Both the position numbers and the translations under genes were made by a program. This document shows positions 16,580 through 25,285 of a DNA stretch of 64,000 bases, piece by piece (positions within the stretch are counted from its first letter, which is position 1; each line of letters opens with the position of its first letter). The stretch is from Bradyrhizobium barranii subsp. apii (lineage in GTDB: Bacteria; Pseudomonadota; Alphaproteobacteria; Rhizobiales; Xanthobacteraceae): contig NZ_CP096255.1 in the NCBI RefSeq assembly GCF_011516635.5, positions 3,036,501-3,100,500 of the forward strand. The letters are read 5' to 3'. The notes under the pieces are model-generated. The model was given only the letters and a program-made list of their open reading frames with translations. It ran no database searches and was not told the origin of the DNA.

Positions 16580-18273
16580 ACACGTTCGGGCCGATATCGC
16601 GATTCTTTCCGCCCGCGACCTGGCTTGCGGACTATCGCAGCGCCTGGCTGCGTCCGGATGCCATCGCCGGCATCACGCTCGCGGCCTACGCCATTCCGGT
16701 GTCGCTCGCCTACGCGGCGCTGGCCGGATTGCCGCCGCAGATCGGCATCTATGGCTATATGCTTGGTGGGATCGGCTACGCGCTGCTCGGGTCGTCGCGC
16801 CAGCTTGCGGTCGGTCCGACCTCCGCGATCTCGCTGATGATTGCGGCCACAGTCGGGGCGCTGGCCGGCGGAGACGCGGCGAAATATGCCGAGATCGCGA
16901 GCCTTGCCGCCTGCGCGGTGGCGCTGTTGTGCCTGATCTCCTGGCTGTTCAAGCTCAGCATTCTCGTTCGCCTGGTCAGCGACAGCATATTGGTCGGTTT
17001 CAAGGCCGGCGCCGGGCTCACCATCATCATGAGCCAATTGCCGAGCCTGTTCGGCGTCGCCGGAGGCGGTCACAATTTCTTCGATCGCGCCATCAAGCTC
17101 AGTGGTCAGCTCGGCGACACGAAGCCGCTCGTTCTGGCGATCGGGGCGATCGCGCTGGTGCTCCTGCTGCTCGGAGAACGGCGTCTGCCGGGAAAGCCGG
17201 TCGGACTCACGATCATGGCGCTGTCGATCGTGTTTGCGACGCTGCTTGGCCTTGCGTCCCTCGGGGTGCCGGTCACCGGGACGATCCCCGAAGGGTTGCC
17301 GGCGATCGGAATACCGAGATTTGGTCTGCTTGAGCCCGACGAACTCTTCCCGCTGGCCGCGGGATGCGTGCTGCTGGCCTATATTGAAGGTGTGTCTGCG
17401 GCCCGCAGCTTTGCCGCCAAGCATGGCTATGCCCTTGATGTCCGGCAGGAGTTTTTGGGCCTGGGGGCGGCGAACCTCGTCGCCGCATTCGGCCACGGCT
17501 ATCCCGTCGCCGGCGGCCTGTCGCAATCCGCCGTCAACGACAATGCGGGCGCGCGCACCCCCCTGGCGCTGGTGATCTGCTCGGCGACGCTCGCACTGTG
17601 CCTGCTGTTCTTCACGGGGTTGTTGACGAATCTGCCCAAGGCCGTGCTGGCGGCTATCGTCGTTGCGGCCGTCTACAGGCTGGTGGACATCCGCGCGCTG
17701 TTGCGGATGTGGCGCGTCAGCCGGTTCGATTTCTATGCGGCGGCGATTGCGCTCGTGTCCGTGCTGCTCCTTGGGATCCTGCAAGGCGTCCTGCTCGCGG
17801 CCATCGCGTCGATCGTCCTGCTGCTGGCACGCGCCTCACGTCCGAATGTCGCGTTCCTGGGACGGCTGCCCGGGACCGGCCGCTACTCCGACAACGCGAG
17901 GCACGAGGGTGTCGAGCCGCTCGTCGGCGTCATCGCCTTTCGACCCGAAGCTTCGTTGCTTTACATCAACGCCGAAACGATCCTGGAGTCGGTGCTGGAT
18001 GCCTTGCTGAGATCGGTCGATATCAGGCTGGTGATTTGCGACCTCTCCGCATCGCCTTACATCGATCTGGCCGGCGCGGGCATGTTGCGCGACCTTTACG
18101 ATGAGCTCGCCTCCCGGCATGTCGCCTTCTGCATCGTCGGTGCGCATGCGCAGCTGCGCGATCTGTTGCGGGCGGAGGGACTGGCGGAGAAGACTGACAG
18201 CGGCGACTGGCTGCGGTCGCTGGACAGCGTTCTTGGCGATGCCCAGCCCAACGATGCCCGAGGAACGGTCTGA
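16576..18273 (+). CDS. SulP-family anion transporter with STAS domain
   Basis: About 565 residues from the ATG at 16576, which overlaps the preceding stop. The SulP core has the signature LAYAALAGLPPQIGIYGYM near residues 45-65, PTSAISLMIA, and a long helix bundle up to about 425. The C-terminal STAS domain (about 440-550) ends with VICDLSASPYIDLAGAGML. Family members carry sulfate, bicarbonate or dicarboxylates. The substrate here cannot be read from sequence. Cotranscription with DUF1275 from a FixK-box promoter argues for an anion exchanged under microoxic conditions. Confidence 0.9.
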   Translation: MNTFGPISRFFPPATWLADYRSAWLRPDAIAGITLAAYAIPVSLAYAALAGLPPQIGIYGYMLGGIGYALLGSSRQLAVGPTSAISLMIAATVGALAGGDAAKYAEIASLAACAVALLCLISWLFKLSILVRLVSDSILVGFKAGAGLTIIMSQLPSLFGVAGGGHNFFDRAIKLSGQLGDTKPLVLAIGAIALVLLLLGERRLPGKPVGLTIMALSIVFATLLGLASLGVPVTGTIPEGLPAIGIPRFGLLEPDELFPLAAGCVLLAYIEGVSAARSFAAKHGYALDVRQEFLGLGAANLVAAFGHGYPVAGGLSQSAVNDNAGARTPLALVICSATLALCLLFFTGLLTNLPKAVLAAIVVAAVYRLVDIRALLRMWRVSRFDFYAAAIALVSVLLLGILQGVLLAAIASIVLLLARASRPNVAFLGRLPGTGRYSDNARHEGVEPLVGVIAFRPEASLLYINAETILESVLDALLRSVDIRLVICDLSASPYIDLAGAGMLRDLYDELASRHVAFCIVGAHAQLRDLLRAEGLAEKTDSGDWLRSLDSVLGDAQPNDARGTV

Positions 18274-18367
18274 TCTCTCCGCTGCCCTCCAATCGGTCGG
18301 CGACGGCCTATTGCGTTGCGAAGAGGCGTCACGGCCGTGCTCCCCGCCCCGGCATATCGCGCGACCG

Positions 18368-18381
18368 TTGACTTGGATCAA
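18368..18381. promoter_or_regulatory. FixK/FNR-like box
   Basis: TTGACTTGGATCAA, one mismatch from TTGAT-N4-ATCAA, centred about 81 bp before the decarboxylase start. Confidence 0.65.
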
Positions 18382-18455
18382 TAGAGCAAGCGGCGCTGCA
18401 CTCACGATCCGGCATCACTCATGCCCTACGGCTTGATATGGATCGGGAGTGAAAC

Positions 18456-21209
18456 ATGTCCAAAGACGCCAAGCCCGCGCAGAAGCGCATCGATCAGTTC
18501 CTGTCTGGCCCCGGTGGACGGGCGGACGACTGGCGCGATCTGGTGGAAGCGGCAAAGGTGTGGGCCCGCGGCGGCGATCGTGCAAAATACGATGCCGCGC
18601 TGGCCGATCTGTCTGTGACGGAAGAGTTTCACGGCTATCCCGGTCTGCAACTGATGGGGGCCCTGCGGGAAGCAGCCGCCACTGGCGATGCGGCAACGTC
18701 GCTCGCCCTCGCGACGCGGCTGACACAGGCCCTGACGACGAGGTCCTTCCGCCAGCATACCGGCGACTGGAATGTGAATGATGAGGACAATGGCGACGCC
18801 TCCGATCTGGTGCCGCAGATGTTCGGGCAGCACACCGCGCGTCGCCCCTACTTCGAAACCCTGATCGTCACCGGCCTCTCGTCCGCCAAATGGCTCGCGC
18901 TCGCCAACGAATGGCGCAAGCTGCGGCGTCCGGTCGATCAGTTCGTCTATGAGCCGGTCATCGTCGGCAGCCTCGAAGACGCCTTCTGCGCCACGATGCT
19001 GAACCCCAACATCGCAGCCGTCGTCATCAACGAAGGCTTCACCCTGCGCTCGCGGCACGATGCCCCGGTGCTCCGCACGTTGACGGCATCGGCGGGACTG
19101 AATGACGAGTCCGACGCGTCAGCGCTCCGGCTGGCCCAAATCGTCAAGCGGGTCCGTCCCGAGCTCGACCTTTATCTCATGTCCAACCGCGACGTGGAGG
19201 AGATGGCCGGAAATCCGGAAGCAAACGTCGTTCGCCGCATCTTCTATTCCATCGAAGATCTGCTCGAGCTGCATCTCTCGATCCTCGAAGGCATCCAGGA
19301 CCGCTTCGACACGCCGTTCTTCGACAATCTCAAGAAATATGCGCAGCGTCCGATCGGGACGTTCCATGCGCTGCCGATCGCGCGCGGCAAATCGGTTTTC
19401 AAGTCGGACTGGATTCGCGACATGGGCGAATTCTACGGCTTGAACCTGTTCCTGGCCGAGAGCAGCGCGACCACCGGCGGCCTCGACAGCCTGCTGGAGC
19501 CGACCGGAACCATCAAGAGAGCGCAGGACAAGGCGGCGCGCGCGCTTGGCGCGGATCGCGTGTTCTTCGTGACCAACGGTACCTCGACCTCGAACAAGAT
19601 GGCGGTGCAGGCGCTGCTCGCGCCCGGCGACATCGCGATCGTCGATCGCAACTGCCACAAGTCGCACCACTACGGCATGGTGCTGGCCGGCGCCCAGCCG
19701 ATCTATGTCGAAGCGTTCCCGATGACGGCATATTCGATGTATGGCGCGGTGCCGCTGAAGACCGTCAAGCAGGCCCTGCTGAATGCGAAGGCGGATGGCC
19801 GGCTCGACCGCGTCAAGATGCTCGACCTGACCAACTGCACTTTCGACGGTCACATCTACAACACCCGCCGGGTGATGGAGGAATGCCTCGCGATCAAGCC
19901 CGACCTGATCTTCCTCTGGGACGAAGCCTGGTTCGGCTTTGCGCGCTTCTCGCCTTACCTGCGGCGGCGCACCGCGATGGGCGCCGCCAATGAGATCGAG
20001 GCCTGGATGCACAACCCGAAATCGGTCACGGCCTACGAGAAGCAGCAGGCCGAGCTCGGCAAGAACCCGTCGAACGAGGTGCTGCTCAAGACCCGGCTGA
20101 TTCCCGATCCGCGTCAGATCCGCCTGCGCGTCTACCAGACCAACTCGACCCACAAGTCGATGTCGGCGATCCGGCAGGGCTCGATGCTGTCGGTCAAGGA
20201 CGTCGAATTCCATACGGTCGAGCAGCAGTTCAAGGAGGCGGTGTTCACGCACGCATCGACCAGCCCGAACCAGCAGCTCATCGCGAGCCTCGACGTGTCG
20301 CGGCGCCAGATGGAGCTCGAGGGCTATGGTCTCGTGGCCAATGCGATGGAGATCGCGTTCGCTATCCGTAATGCGGTCAACAACAATCCCCTGATCTCGA
20401 AATATTTCCGCATCCTTGGTGCGGACGCGATGGTACCCGCGCAATACCGCCAGAGCGGCTTCACCGACTATCTCGCGGCCGGCACGAACTGGGCGAACAT
20501 CCTGAAGAGTCTGGACGACGACGAGTTCTGCCTCGATCCGACCCGGATGACGCTGGTGTGCGGCACCGCCGGTTACGACGGCACGCAGTTCAAGGGCATC
20601 CTGGCGAACGAGTACAACATCCAGATCAACAAGACCTCGCGCAACTCGGTGTTGTTCCAGTCCAACATCAACAACACCCGCAGCGACGTCGCGCATCTGG
20701 TGAGGGTGCTGGCCGAGATCGCGGGCGAGGTCGACCGCGGACTTGTCCAGGGTGGCGCCAATGCGAAGAAGACATTCGAGGCGCGGGTCAAGAGCCTGAT
20801 GACCGACGTGCCCGACCTGCCGAACTTCTCGCATTTCCACGATAGTTTCCGCGGCGATGCCGGCACCAAGACCAACGAGGGCGATATCCGCAGCGGCTTC
20901 TACTCGGCCTATGACGCAGCCGGATGCGAATATATGCGGCTCGGCGATCCCGAGATCGACCGCCGCCTGAAGGCCGGCCCCGATCTCGTCTCGGCCAGTT
21001 TCGTGATCCCGTATCCGCCGGGCTTCCCGATCATGGTGCCGGGCCAGGTCATCACCCAGGAAACCATCGACTTCATGCGCAAGCTCGATGTGAAGGAAAT
21101 CCACGGCTACGACGCCAAGGAAGGCTTGAAGCTCGTACGCACCGAAGCCTTGGCGAAGATCGGCCGGCCCAAGCCGGGCGCCACGCCGAAGCTGAAGGCC
21201 GCATCATAA
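18456..21209 (+). CDS. Orn/Lys/Arg-type PLP decarboxylase, extended N terminus
   Basis: 917 residues, longer than the roughly 700-760 of enteric lysine, arginine or ornithine decarboxylases. It has an N-terminal extension of about 130 residues, a receiver-like wing (about 150-280) and the PLP fold-type I core. Markers are TNGTSTSNKMAVQALLAPGD, Asp in FLWDEAWFGF and the PLP lysine K567 in NSTHKSMS, plus a C-terminal YPPGFPIMVPG. It removes CO2 from an amino acid, consuming a proton; substrate unknown. The start has GGAGTGAAAC before it. It heads an operon with an AspT-like antiporter (12 bp downstream), an unusual partner that could form a proton-motive decarboxylation cycle. Confidence 0.9.
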   Translation: MSKDAKPAQKRIDQFLSGPGGRADDWRDLVEAAKVWARGGDRAKYDAALADLSVTEEFHGYPGLQLMGALREAAATGDAATSLALATRLTQALTTRSFRQHTGDWNVNDEDNGDASDLVPQMFGQHTARRPYFETLIVTGLSSAKWLALANEWRKLRRPVDQFVYEPVIVGSLEDAFCATMLNPNIAAVVINEGFTLRSRHDAPVLRTLTASAGLNDESDASALRLAQIVKRVRPELDLYLMSNRDVEEMAGNPEANVVRRIFYSIEDLLELHLSILEGIQDRFDTPFFDNLKKYAQRPIGTFHALPIARGKSVFKSDWIRDMGEFYGLNLFLAESSATTGGLDSLLEPTGTIKRAQDKAARALGADRVFFVTNGTSTSNKMAVQALLAPGDIAIVDRNCHKSHHYGMVLAGAQPIYVEAFPMTAYSMYGAVPLKTVKQALLNAKADGRLDRVKMLDLTNCTFDGHIYNTRRVMEECLAIKPDLIFLWDEAWFGFARFSPYLRRRTAMGAANEIEAWMHNPKSVTAYEKQQAELGKNPSNEVLLKTRLIPDPRQIRLRVYQTNSTHKSMSAIRQGSMLSVKDVEFHTVEQQFKEAVFTHASTSPNQQLIASLDVSRRQMELEGYGLVANAMEIAFAIRNAVNNNPLISKYFRILGADAMVPAQYRQSGFTDYLAAGTNWANILKSLDDDEFCLDPTRMTLVCGTAGYDGTQFKGILANEYNIQINKTSRNSVLFQSNINNTRSDVAHLVRVLAEIAGEVDRGLVQGGANAKKTFEARVKSLMTDVPDLPNFSHFHDSFRGDAGTKTNEGDIRSGFYSAYDAAGCEYMRLGDPEIDRRLKAGPDLVSASFVIPYPPGFPIMVPGQVITQETIDFMRKLDVKEIHGYDAKEGLKLVRTEALAKIGRPKPGATPKLKAAS

Positions 21210-21221
21210 CAGGGGACGGTC

Positions 21222-22919
21222 ATGCAAGGCTTTTTCACGTTCTTGCAGCAGAACCCGTTTCTGCTGCTGTTCTTCGTCGTTGGCCTTGCCGTCTGGATCG
21301 GCCGGGCCAGCATCAAGGGCTACGGCCTCGGCATGGTCGCCGGCGCCATCGTGGTCGGCGCCGGGCTGGCGGTGTGGGCCTCGACCTACGGCGTGAAGCT
21401 CGAGCTCAACAACTTTGCAAAGAGCTTGTTCTATTACCTCTTCATGTACGGCGTCGGCCTGCGCGTGGGGCCGTCCTTCATCAACAGCCTGAAGGGCGAT
21501 GGCCTCAAGTTCTGCATCTTGGCGCTGGTGTCCAGCGTCCTTGGTCTGGCGCTCGTCGTCATCTGTTCAAGACTCTTCGCGCTTCCGATCGGCGCGGCTG
21601 GCGGCATGCTGGCGGGGTCGCAGACCATGTCGGCCGCAATCGGCTCGGCCGAGCAGGCGATCACCTCGGGCGTCGTCAAGCTTCCTGAAGGCATGAAGCC
21701 CGAGGATGCGTCGGGCATGATCGCGCTGTCCTACGGCATCACCTACATCTGGGGTACCGTCGGCATCATCCTGATCTGCAAGTACCTGCCGCGGTGGTGG
21801 GGCGTCGATGCCAAGGCGGCGGCCAGGCAGTACGAGAAGGAGTTTGGCGTCAAGGATCTCGAGGGCGGCGGCCTGACCGGTTATCGGCAGTTCGGTCTGC
21901 GTGCCTATCGGCTGGAAAATCCGACGCAGGTCGGCATGAGCATCGCCAAATTCCGCTCGATCCATCCGGAGTACCGGATCGTCAACGTGGCGCGCGGCGG
22001 CGAGCCGCAGGGAGCCGATCCTGCGTTCGTGCTGCAGAAGGGCGACGTCGTCGCGCTCGGCGGCTCAACGGAGCATCTCACCGACAAGATGGGCCTGATC
22101 GGCCCCGAGGTTGCCGACACCACGGCGCTGGGCATTCCCATGGATCAGGCCGACATCCTCGTCACCAACAAGGAGATGGTCGGACGCACCTTTGAATCCT
22201 TCCGCGACACGGCGATCGCCGGCCAGTTGCAGGTCACCAAGGTCGAGCGTGGTGGTGTACCACTTGCCGCCGGTCTCAAGACCGAGCTGCAGCGGATGGA
22301 CATCGTCTCGGTAGTCGGCCTCAAGTCGGCCGTCAACGAACTCGGCGAGATGTGGGGACGCATCGCGCGGACCAATACGTCGACCGACCTGCTGACGCTG
22401 GCCGCGGGCATGATCCTCGGTTTCTTGATTGGCATGATCGAATTTCCGGCCTTCGGTGCCAAGATCGGTCTCGGCAATGCCGGCGGTCTGTTGCTGTCGG
22501 GCGTGATCGTGTCGTCGCTGGTCTCGCGGCTGCGCTTCTTCGGCAATACGCCGAACGCGGCGCGCAACGTGCTGGAGGACCTCGGTCTCGTGGTCTTCGT
22601 CGCCATCGTCGGTGTCAATGCCGGTGCCGGATTGCTGGCGCAGCTTACCGGTGCCGTTGCCTTGAAGATCTTCGTCGCCGGCTTCATCGCCTGCACGATC
22701 CCGCCGTTCATCGTCTGGGCGATCGGCTATCACGTCTTCAAGATCAACCCGGCCGTGCTGATGGGCGGCGTTGCCGGTGCGCGGTCGCACTCCGGCCCGT
22801 GCCGCGAGGCCGCGGTGGAGATCCAGAGCTCCGTGCCCTGGATCGGATTTCCGGTCGGCTACGCGGTGTCGGGCATCCTGCTCACCGTGTTCGGTTACTT
22901 TGCGATGATCCTGGCCTAA
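21222..22919 (+). CDS. AspT-like aspartate:alanine antiporter family carrier
   Basis: 565 residues with the same design as the carrier at 14082: N-terminal helices with LFYYLFMYGVGLRVGP, two soluble TrkA-C-like domains (about 210-380), then a second helix set ending GVAGARSHSGPCREAAVEI. In AspT systems the carrier swaps an amino-acid substrate for its decarboxylation product. Lying 12 bp after a decarboxylase, with AGGGGACGG before its ATG, it most likely feeds that enzyme and exports the product. The two AspT-like proteins are clearly paralogues but diverged. Confidence 0.9.
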   Translation: MQGFFTFLQQNPFLLLFFVVGLAVWIGRASIKGYGLGMVAGAIVVGAGLAVWASTYGVKLELNNFAKSLFYYLFMYGVGLRVGPSFINSLKGDGLKFCILALVSSVLGLALVVICSRLFALPIGAAGGMLAGSQTMSAAIGSAEQAITSGVVKLPEGMKPEDASGMIALSYGITYIWGTVGIILICKYLPRWWGVDAKAAARQYEKEFGVKDLEGGGLTGYRQFGLRAYRLENPTQVGMSIAKFRSIHPEYRIVNVARGGEPQGADPAFVLQKGDVVALGGSTEHLTDKMGLIGPEVADTTALGIPMDQADILVTNKEMVGRTFESFRDTAIAGQLQVTKVERGGVPLAAGLKTELQRMDIVSVVGLKSAVNELGEMWGRIARTNTSTDLLTLAAGMILGFLIGMIEFPAFGAKIGLGNAGGLLLSGVIVSSLVSRLRFFGNTPNAARNVLEDLGLVVFVAIVGVNAGAGLLAQLTGAVALKIFVAGFIACTIPPFIVWAIGYHVFKINPAVLMGGVAGARSHSGPCREAAVEIQSSVPWIGFPVGYAVSGILLTVFGYFAMILA

Positions 22920-22954
22920 TAGCTCGACGTCATAACAAGAGGAGAACGTGAGAC

Positions 22955-23389
22955 ATGAGAAAAGTCGCCATCTATGCCGCCTTGGCCGTCTCGCTCGCGG
23001 GCGTCGCCGGTTTCAGTACGTCATCGCGTGCCGACACCGGCCAGGTTGCCGTGGTCTTCACCAAGGGCGGGTTCATCGTCGGCGTCGGTGGCGGCGAGGG
23101 CGTTCTGCTGTACCGGGGCAAGAAATATCCCTTCACCGTCTCAGGCATGAGCGTCGGCTTCACGATCGGCGCCTCGACCACCAAGCTCGTCGGGCGCGCA
23201 CTCAATCTGAGGGGGCCGGAGTCGATCGAAGGCTCCTACGCGGCGGGCGGCGCGGGCGGCGCGGTTGCCGCGGGCGCCGGAGCCGTTCAGTTGCAGAACG
23301 GCAATGGCGTCATCCTCCAGCTCAGCGGGCCGAAGGTCGGCGCGGAAGTATCGGCTGCGGTTGGCGGCGTCACGATCCGGCTGAAATAG
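22955..23389 (+). CDS. exported glycine-rich small protein, family unknown
   Basis: 144 residues with a signal peptide (MRKVAIYAALAVSLAG, cleavage near SRADT). The mature part is Gly/Ala/Val rich with alternating beta-type segments: VVFTKGGFIVGVGGGEGVLLY, then YRGKKYPFTVSGMSVG, and an ending GGVTIRLK. It is paralogous to the protein at 32388 (shared YRGxxYPFxVSGxSVG, GxYxxxGxG and GPKxGxE). I do not recognise a named family. It is the last gene of the decarboxylase/antiporter operon, with AGAGGAGAACG upstream, and is followed by a strong terminator. A periplasmic or outer-membrane role is likely. Confidence 0.75.
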   Translation: MRKVAIYAALAVSLAGVAGFSTSSRADTGQVAVVFTKGGFIVGVGGGEGVLLYRGKKYPFTVSGMSVGFTIGASTTKLVGRALNLRGPESIEGSYAAGGAGGAVAAGAGAVQLQNGNGVILQLSGPKVGAEVSAAVGGVTIRLK

Positions 23390-23410
23390 GCCCGGGAGGG
23401 CGCTCAAGCT

Positions 23411-23438
23411 AAACGGGCTGCGTCATCGCAGCCCGTTT
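23411..23438. terminator. bidirectional rho-independent terminator
   Basis: Perfect 12-bp stem AAACGGGCTGCG / CGCAGCCCGTTT with a TCAT loop, between the convergent stops at 23389 and 23445. The A/T ends give a U-tract in both directions. Confidence 0.9.
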
Positions 23439-23444
23439 AGCGTT

Positions 23445-24245
23445 TCAGTAGCGTTCCTCGACGAACTTCAGGCCGCGCAGGCTTGCCTGGTCGTTGTAAC
23501 GTCCCTTGTGGGACCGTGGCGGAAGCTTGACCTTCTCCCGCTTGACTTCCTTGTAAGGGATAGTTCTCAGGATGTGCGAGATAACGTTGAGCCGCGCTCG
23601 CCGCTTGTCGTCGGAGCGGATCAGTCGCCACGGTGCATGCTTCGTGTCGGTCGCCTCGAACATCATGTCACGCGCGCGCGAGTAATCGTACCAGCGCCCG
23701 AACGACTCGGTGTCCATCGGGCTCAGCTTCCACTGCCGCAGCGGATCCTCGATACGCGCCTTGAAGCGGAGCTCCTGCTCCTCCATCCCGACCTCGAGCC
23801 AGAGCTTGATCAGGACGATGCCGGCGTCCACGGCGAATTTCTCGACCAGCGGACACAATTCCAGGAAGCGCTTGTGTTCGGTCGGCGAGCAGAAGCCCAT
23901 GACGTATTCAACGCCGGCGCGGTTGTACCAGCTGCGGTCGAAAATCACGATCTCACCGCCGGCCGGGAATTGCTCGATATAGCGCTGCAGGAACAGCTGG
24001 GATTTCTGCCGGTCGGAGGGCGCGGGCAGGGCGCAGACACGGAACACGCGCGGGCTCACCTTTTCGGTCAGCGCCTTGATGGTCCCGCCCTTGCCGGCCG
24101 CGTCGCGCCCCTCGAAGATGATGATCACCTTCAGTTTCTGGGCTCTGACCCATTCCTGAAGGTGACACAACTCGACCTGGAGTTTTTCGAGCTCCTTCTC
24201 ATAGTCCTTCCGCTTCATCCGCTCCACGGGCGCGTCATTGGCCAT
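23445..24245 (-). CDS. ppk2: polyphosphate kinase 2
   Basis: About 266 residues, the size of a one-domain PPK2, which moves phosphate between polyphosphate and nucleotides. Walker A is EGRDAAGKGGTIK (residues about 45-57), the Walker B/lid region has IFDRSWYNRAGVEYVMGF, and SPMDTESFGRWYDYSRARD follows. I prefer ATG 24245 over the TTG at 24251, which overlaps the upstream stop. It follows a small unknown gene by a few bases in an operon that starts near the FixK box at 24767. Polyphosphate-driven GTP/ATP synthesis would suit low-oxygen energy limits. Confidence 0.92.
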   Translation of the reverse strand: MANDAPVERMKRKDYEKELEKLQVELCHLQEWVRAQKLKVIIIFEGRDAAGKGGTIKALTEKVSPRVFRVCALPAPSDRQKSQLFLQRYIEQFPAGGEIVIFDRSWYNRAGVEYVMGFCSPTEHKRFLELCPLVEKFAVDAGIVLIKLWLEVGMEEQELRFKARIEDPLRQWKLSPMDTESFGRWYDYSRARDMMFEATDTKHAPWRLIRSDDKRRARLNVISHILRTIPYKEVKREKVKLPPRSHKGRYNDQASLRGLKFVEERY

Positions 24246-24247
24246 GC

Positions 24248-24700
24248 TCAATCACCCCAGGAAATGGTCACGCCGATGTCGCCGGGAACACCGCCTGGAA
24301 AATCGATGATCTGATACGCGATGCGATAGCCGCGCGGTTTCAGGTAATCGCTCCAGAGCTGGAAGATTTCCTTCGGAATTCCGGTCAGGGTGTTCTCCCA
24401 GCCCGCTTCCATCTGATTGATAGCGCGGCCCTTGTCGGTGCACAGCGTGTTGGGGAAGCGATAGACCTGAACCTCGGTCAAGCCGTTCCGCACCGCACGC
24501 TGGATGATCGTCGAGGCGAGCTTGATCTTCTCGTCCTCGGTCTTGCCAGAAGGCTTGCTGAGGCGTTCAATGAGGGCGTGTTTCTCGGCTTCGGCGGCGG
24601 CGGCAAGGCGCGCATATTCGTCGGCCTTCGCTGCCTCCTTGAGGGCTGCTTCCTTGCGGATCTGCGTGGCACTGGGGATGAGATCATCGATGCCGGGCAT
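24248..24700 (-). CDS. hypothetical protein in PPK2 operon
   Basis: 150 residues from ATG 24700 (CAGGAG eight bases upstream); an in-frame GTG lies at 24724. The N-terminal half is Ala/Glu/Lys-rich and probably helical or coiled-coil (KEAALKEAAKADEYARLAAA). The C-terminal half is a compact domain with TEVQVYRFPNTLCTDKGRAI and GYRIAYQIIDFPGGVPGD. There is no signal peptide or membrane segment. I do not recognise the family. Tight coupling with ppk2 suggests a related function. The gene's promoter region is shared with the divergent YibI-like gene and holds a FixK box. Confidence 0.75.
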   Translation of the reverse strand: MPGIDDLIPSATQIRKEAALKEAAKADEYARLAAAAEAEKHALIERLSKPSGKTEDEKIKLASTIIQRAVRNGLTEVQVYRFPNTLCTDKGRAINQMEAGWENTLTGIPKEIFQLWSDYLKPRGYRIAYQIIDFPGGVPGDIGVTISWGD

Positions 24701-24766
24701 GGCAGGCGGCTCCTGTTGTTGCACGTCAACTTTCAGGCGAGGCTAGGTGGGGCCGTTCCAGGCCCG

Positions 24767-24780
24767 TTGATCCAAATCAA
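24767..24780. promoter_or_regulatory. FixK/FNR box between divergent operons
   Basis: TTGATCCAAATCAA, a perfect match. Its centre is about 73 bp from the PPK2-operon start (minus) and 80 bp from the YibI-like start (plus), so it may drive both. Confidence 0.76.
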
Positions 24781-24853
24781 GCAATTGCGCCACCCGATAC
24801 CGACACTGCATTCGACGCATTCAAGTGGAAACGCGCCTGTCGAGGAGAGAACG

Positions 24854-25285
24854 TTGAGCGAGCAACTTCATCCGATGGCCCCGCATCATCTGCCGTTCTA
24901 TCTCGCGCCGGGAAGCGGGGTGGACCCGCTGATGGTGGTGATGGGGATCTTCCTGATCGGCACCGTGCTCTGGGTGGGCACGCTCTATTGGAAGCTGCAC
25001 AGCCTGCCTGAGCGCATGGCGCACAAGTCGCAGAAGCTGCAATTCGAGATCGTGGCGGTGCTGGGCATCATCTCGCTCTTTACGCACTTGCACATTTTCT
25101 GGGTGGCCGGCCTGCTGCTCGCGATGATCGACCTGCCCGATTTCGGCACGCCGCTGCGCAGCATTGCCGGCTCCGTCGAGAGGATCGCTGACGCCGCTCC
25201 GGGCGACGGGCGCGAACCCGAGCAACCGAGCCCCCCACCGGCAGAGAAGTCAGTCCCCAAGGAGAAGGAGCGCAGCCATGTTTGA
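24854..25285 (+). CDS. DUF3302-like small inner-membrane protein (YibI type)
   Basis: About 143 residues. I start it at TTG 24854 because GAGGAGAG lies just before it; ATG 24875 is an alternative. Two hydrophobic helices (about residues 24-45 and 68-95) flank a basic loop, and the tail is Pro/Glu/Lys-rich and hydrophilic. Size, topology and the next gene (HlyD/YibH-like, 8-bp overlap) match the yibI-yibH arrangement of enterobacteria, a pair of unknown substrate. Confidence 0.7.
   Translation: MSEQLHPMAPHHLPFYLAPGSGVDPLMVVMGIFLIGTVLWVGTLYWKLHSLPERMAHKSQKLQFEIVAVLGIISLFTHLHIFWVAGLLLAMIDLPDFGTPLRSIAGSVERIADAAPGDGREPEQPSPPPAEKSVPKEKERSHV

Noticed and set aside
19119..21104. Long minus-strand open frame (661 codons) opposite the decarboxylase
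   Set aside because: Arg/His/Asp-rich shadow of a clear gene, with no recognisable domain. The same holds for the long frames opposite the BisC-type gene (33135-35267), the permease (4751-6106) and the STAND genes.
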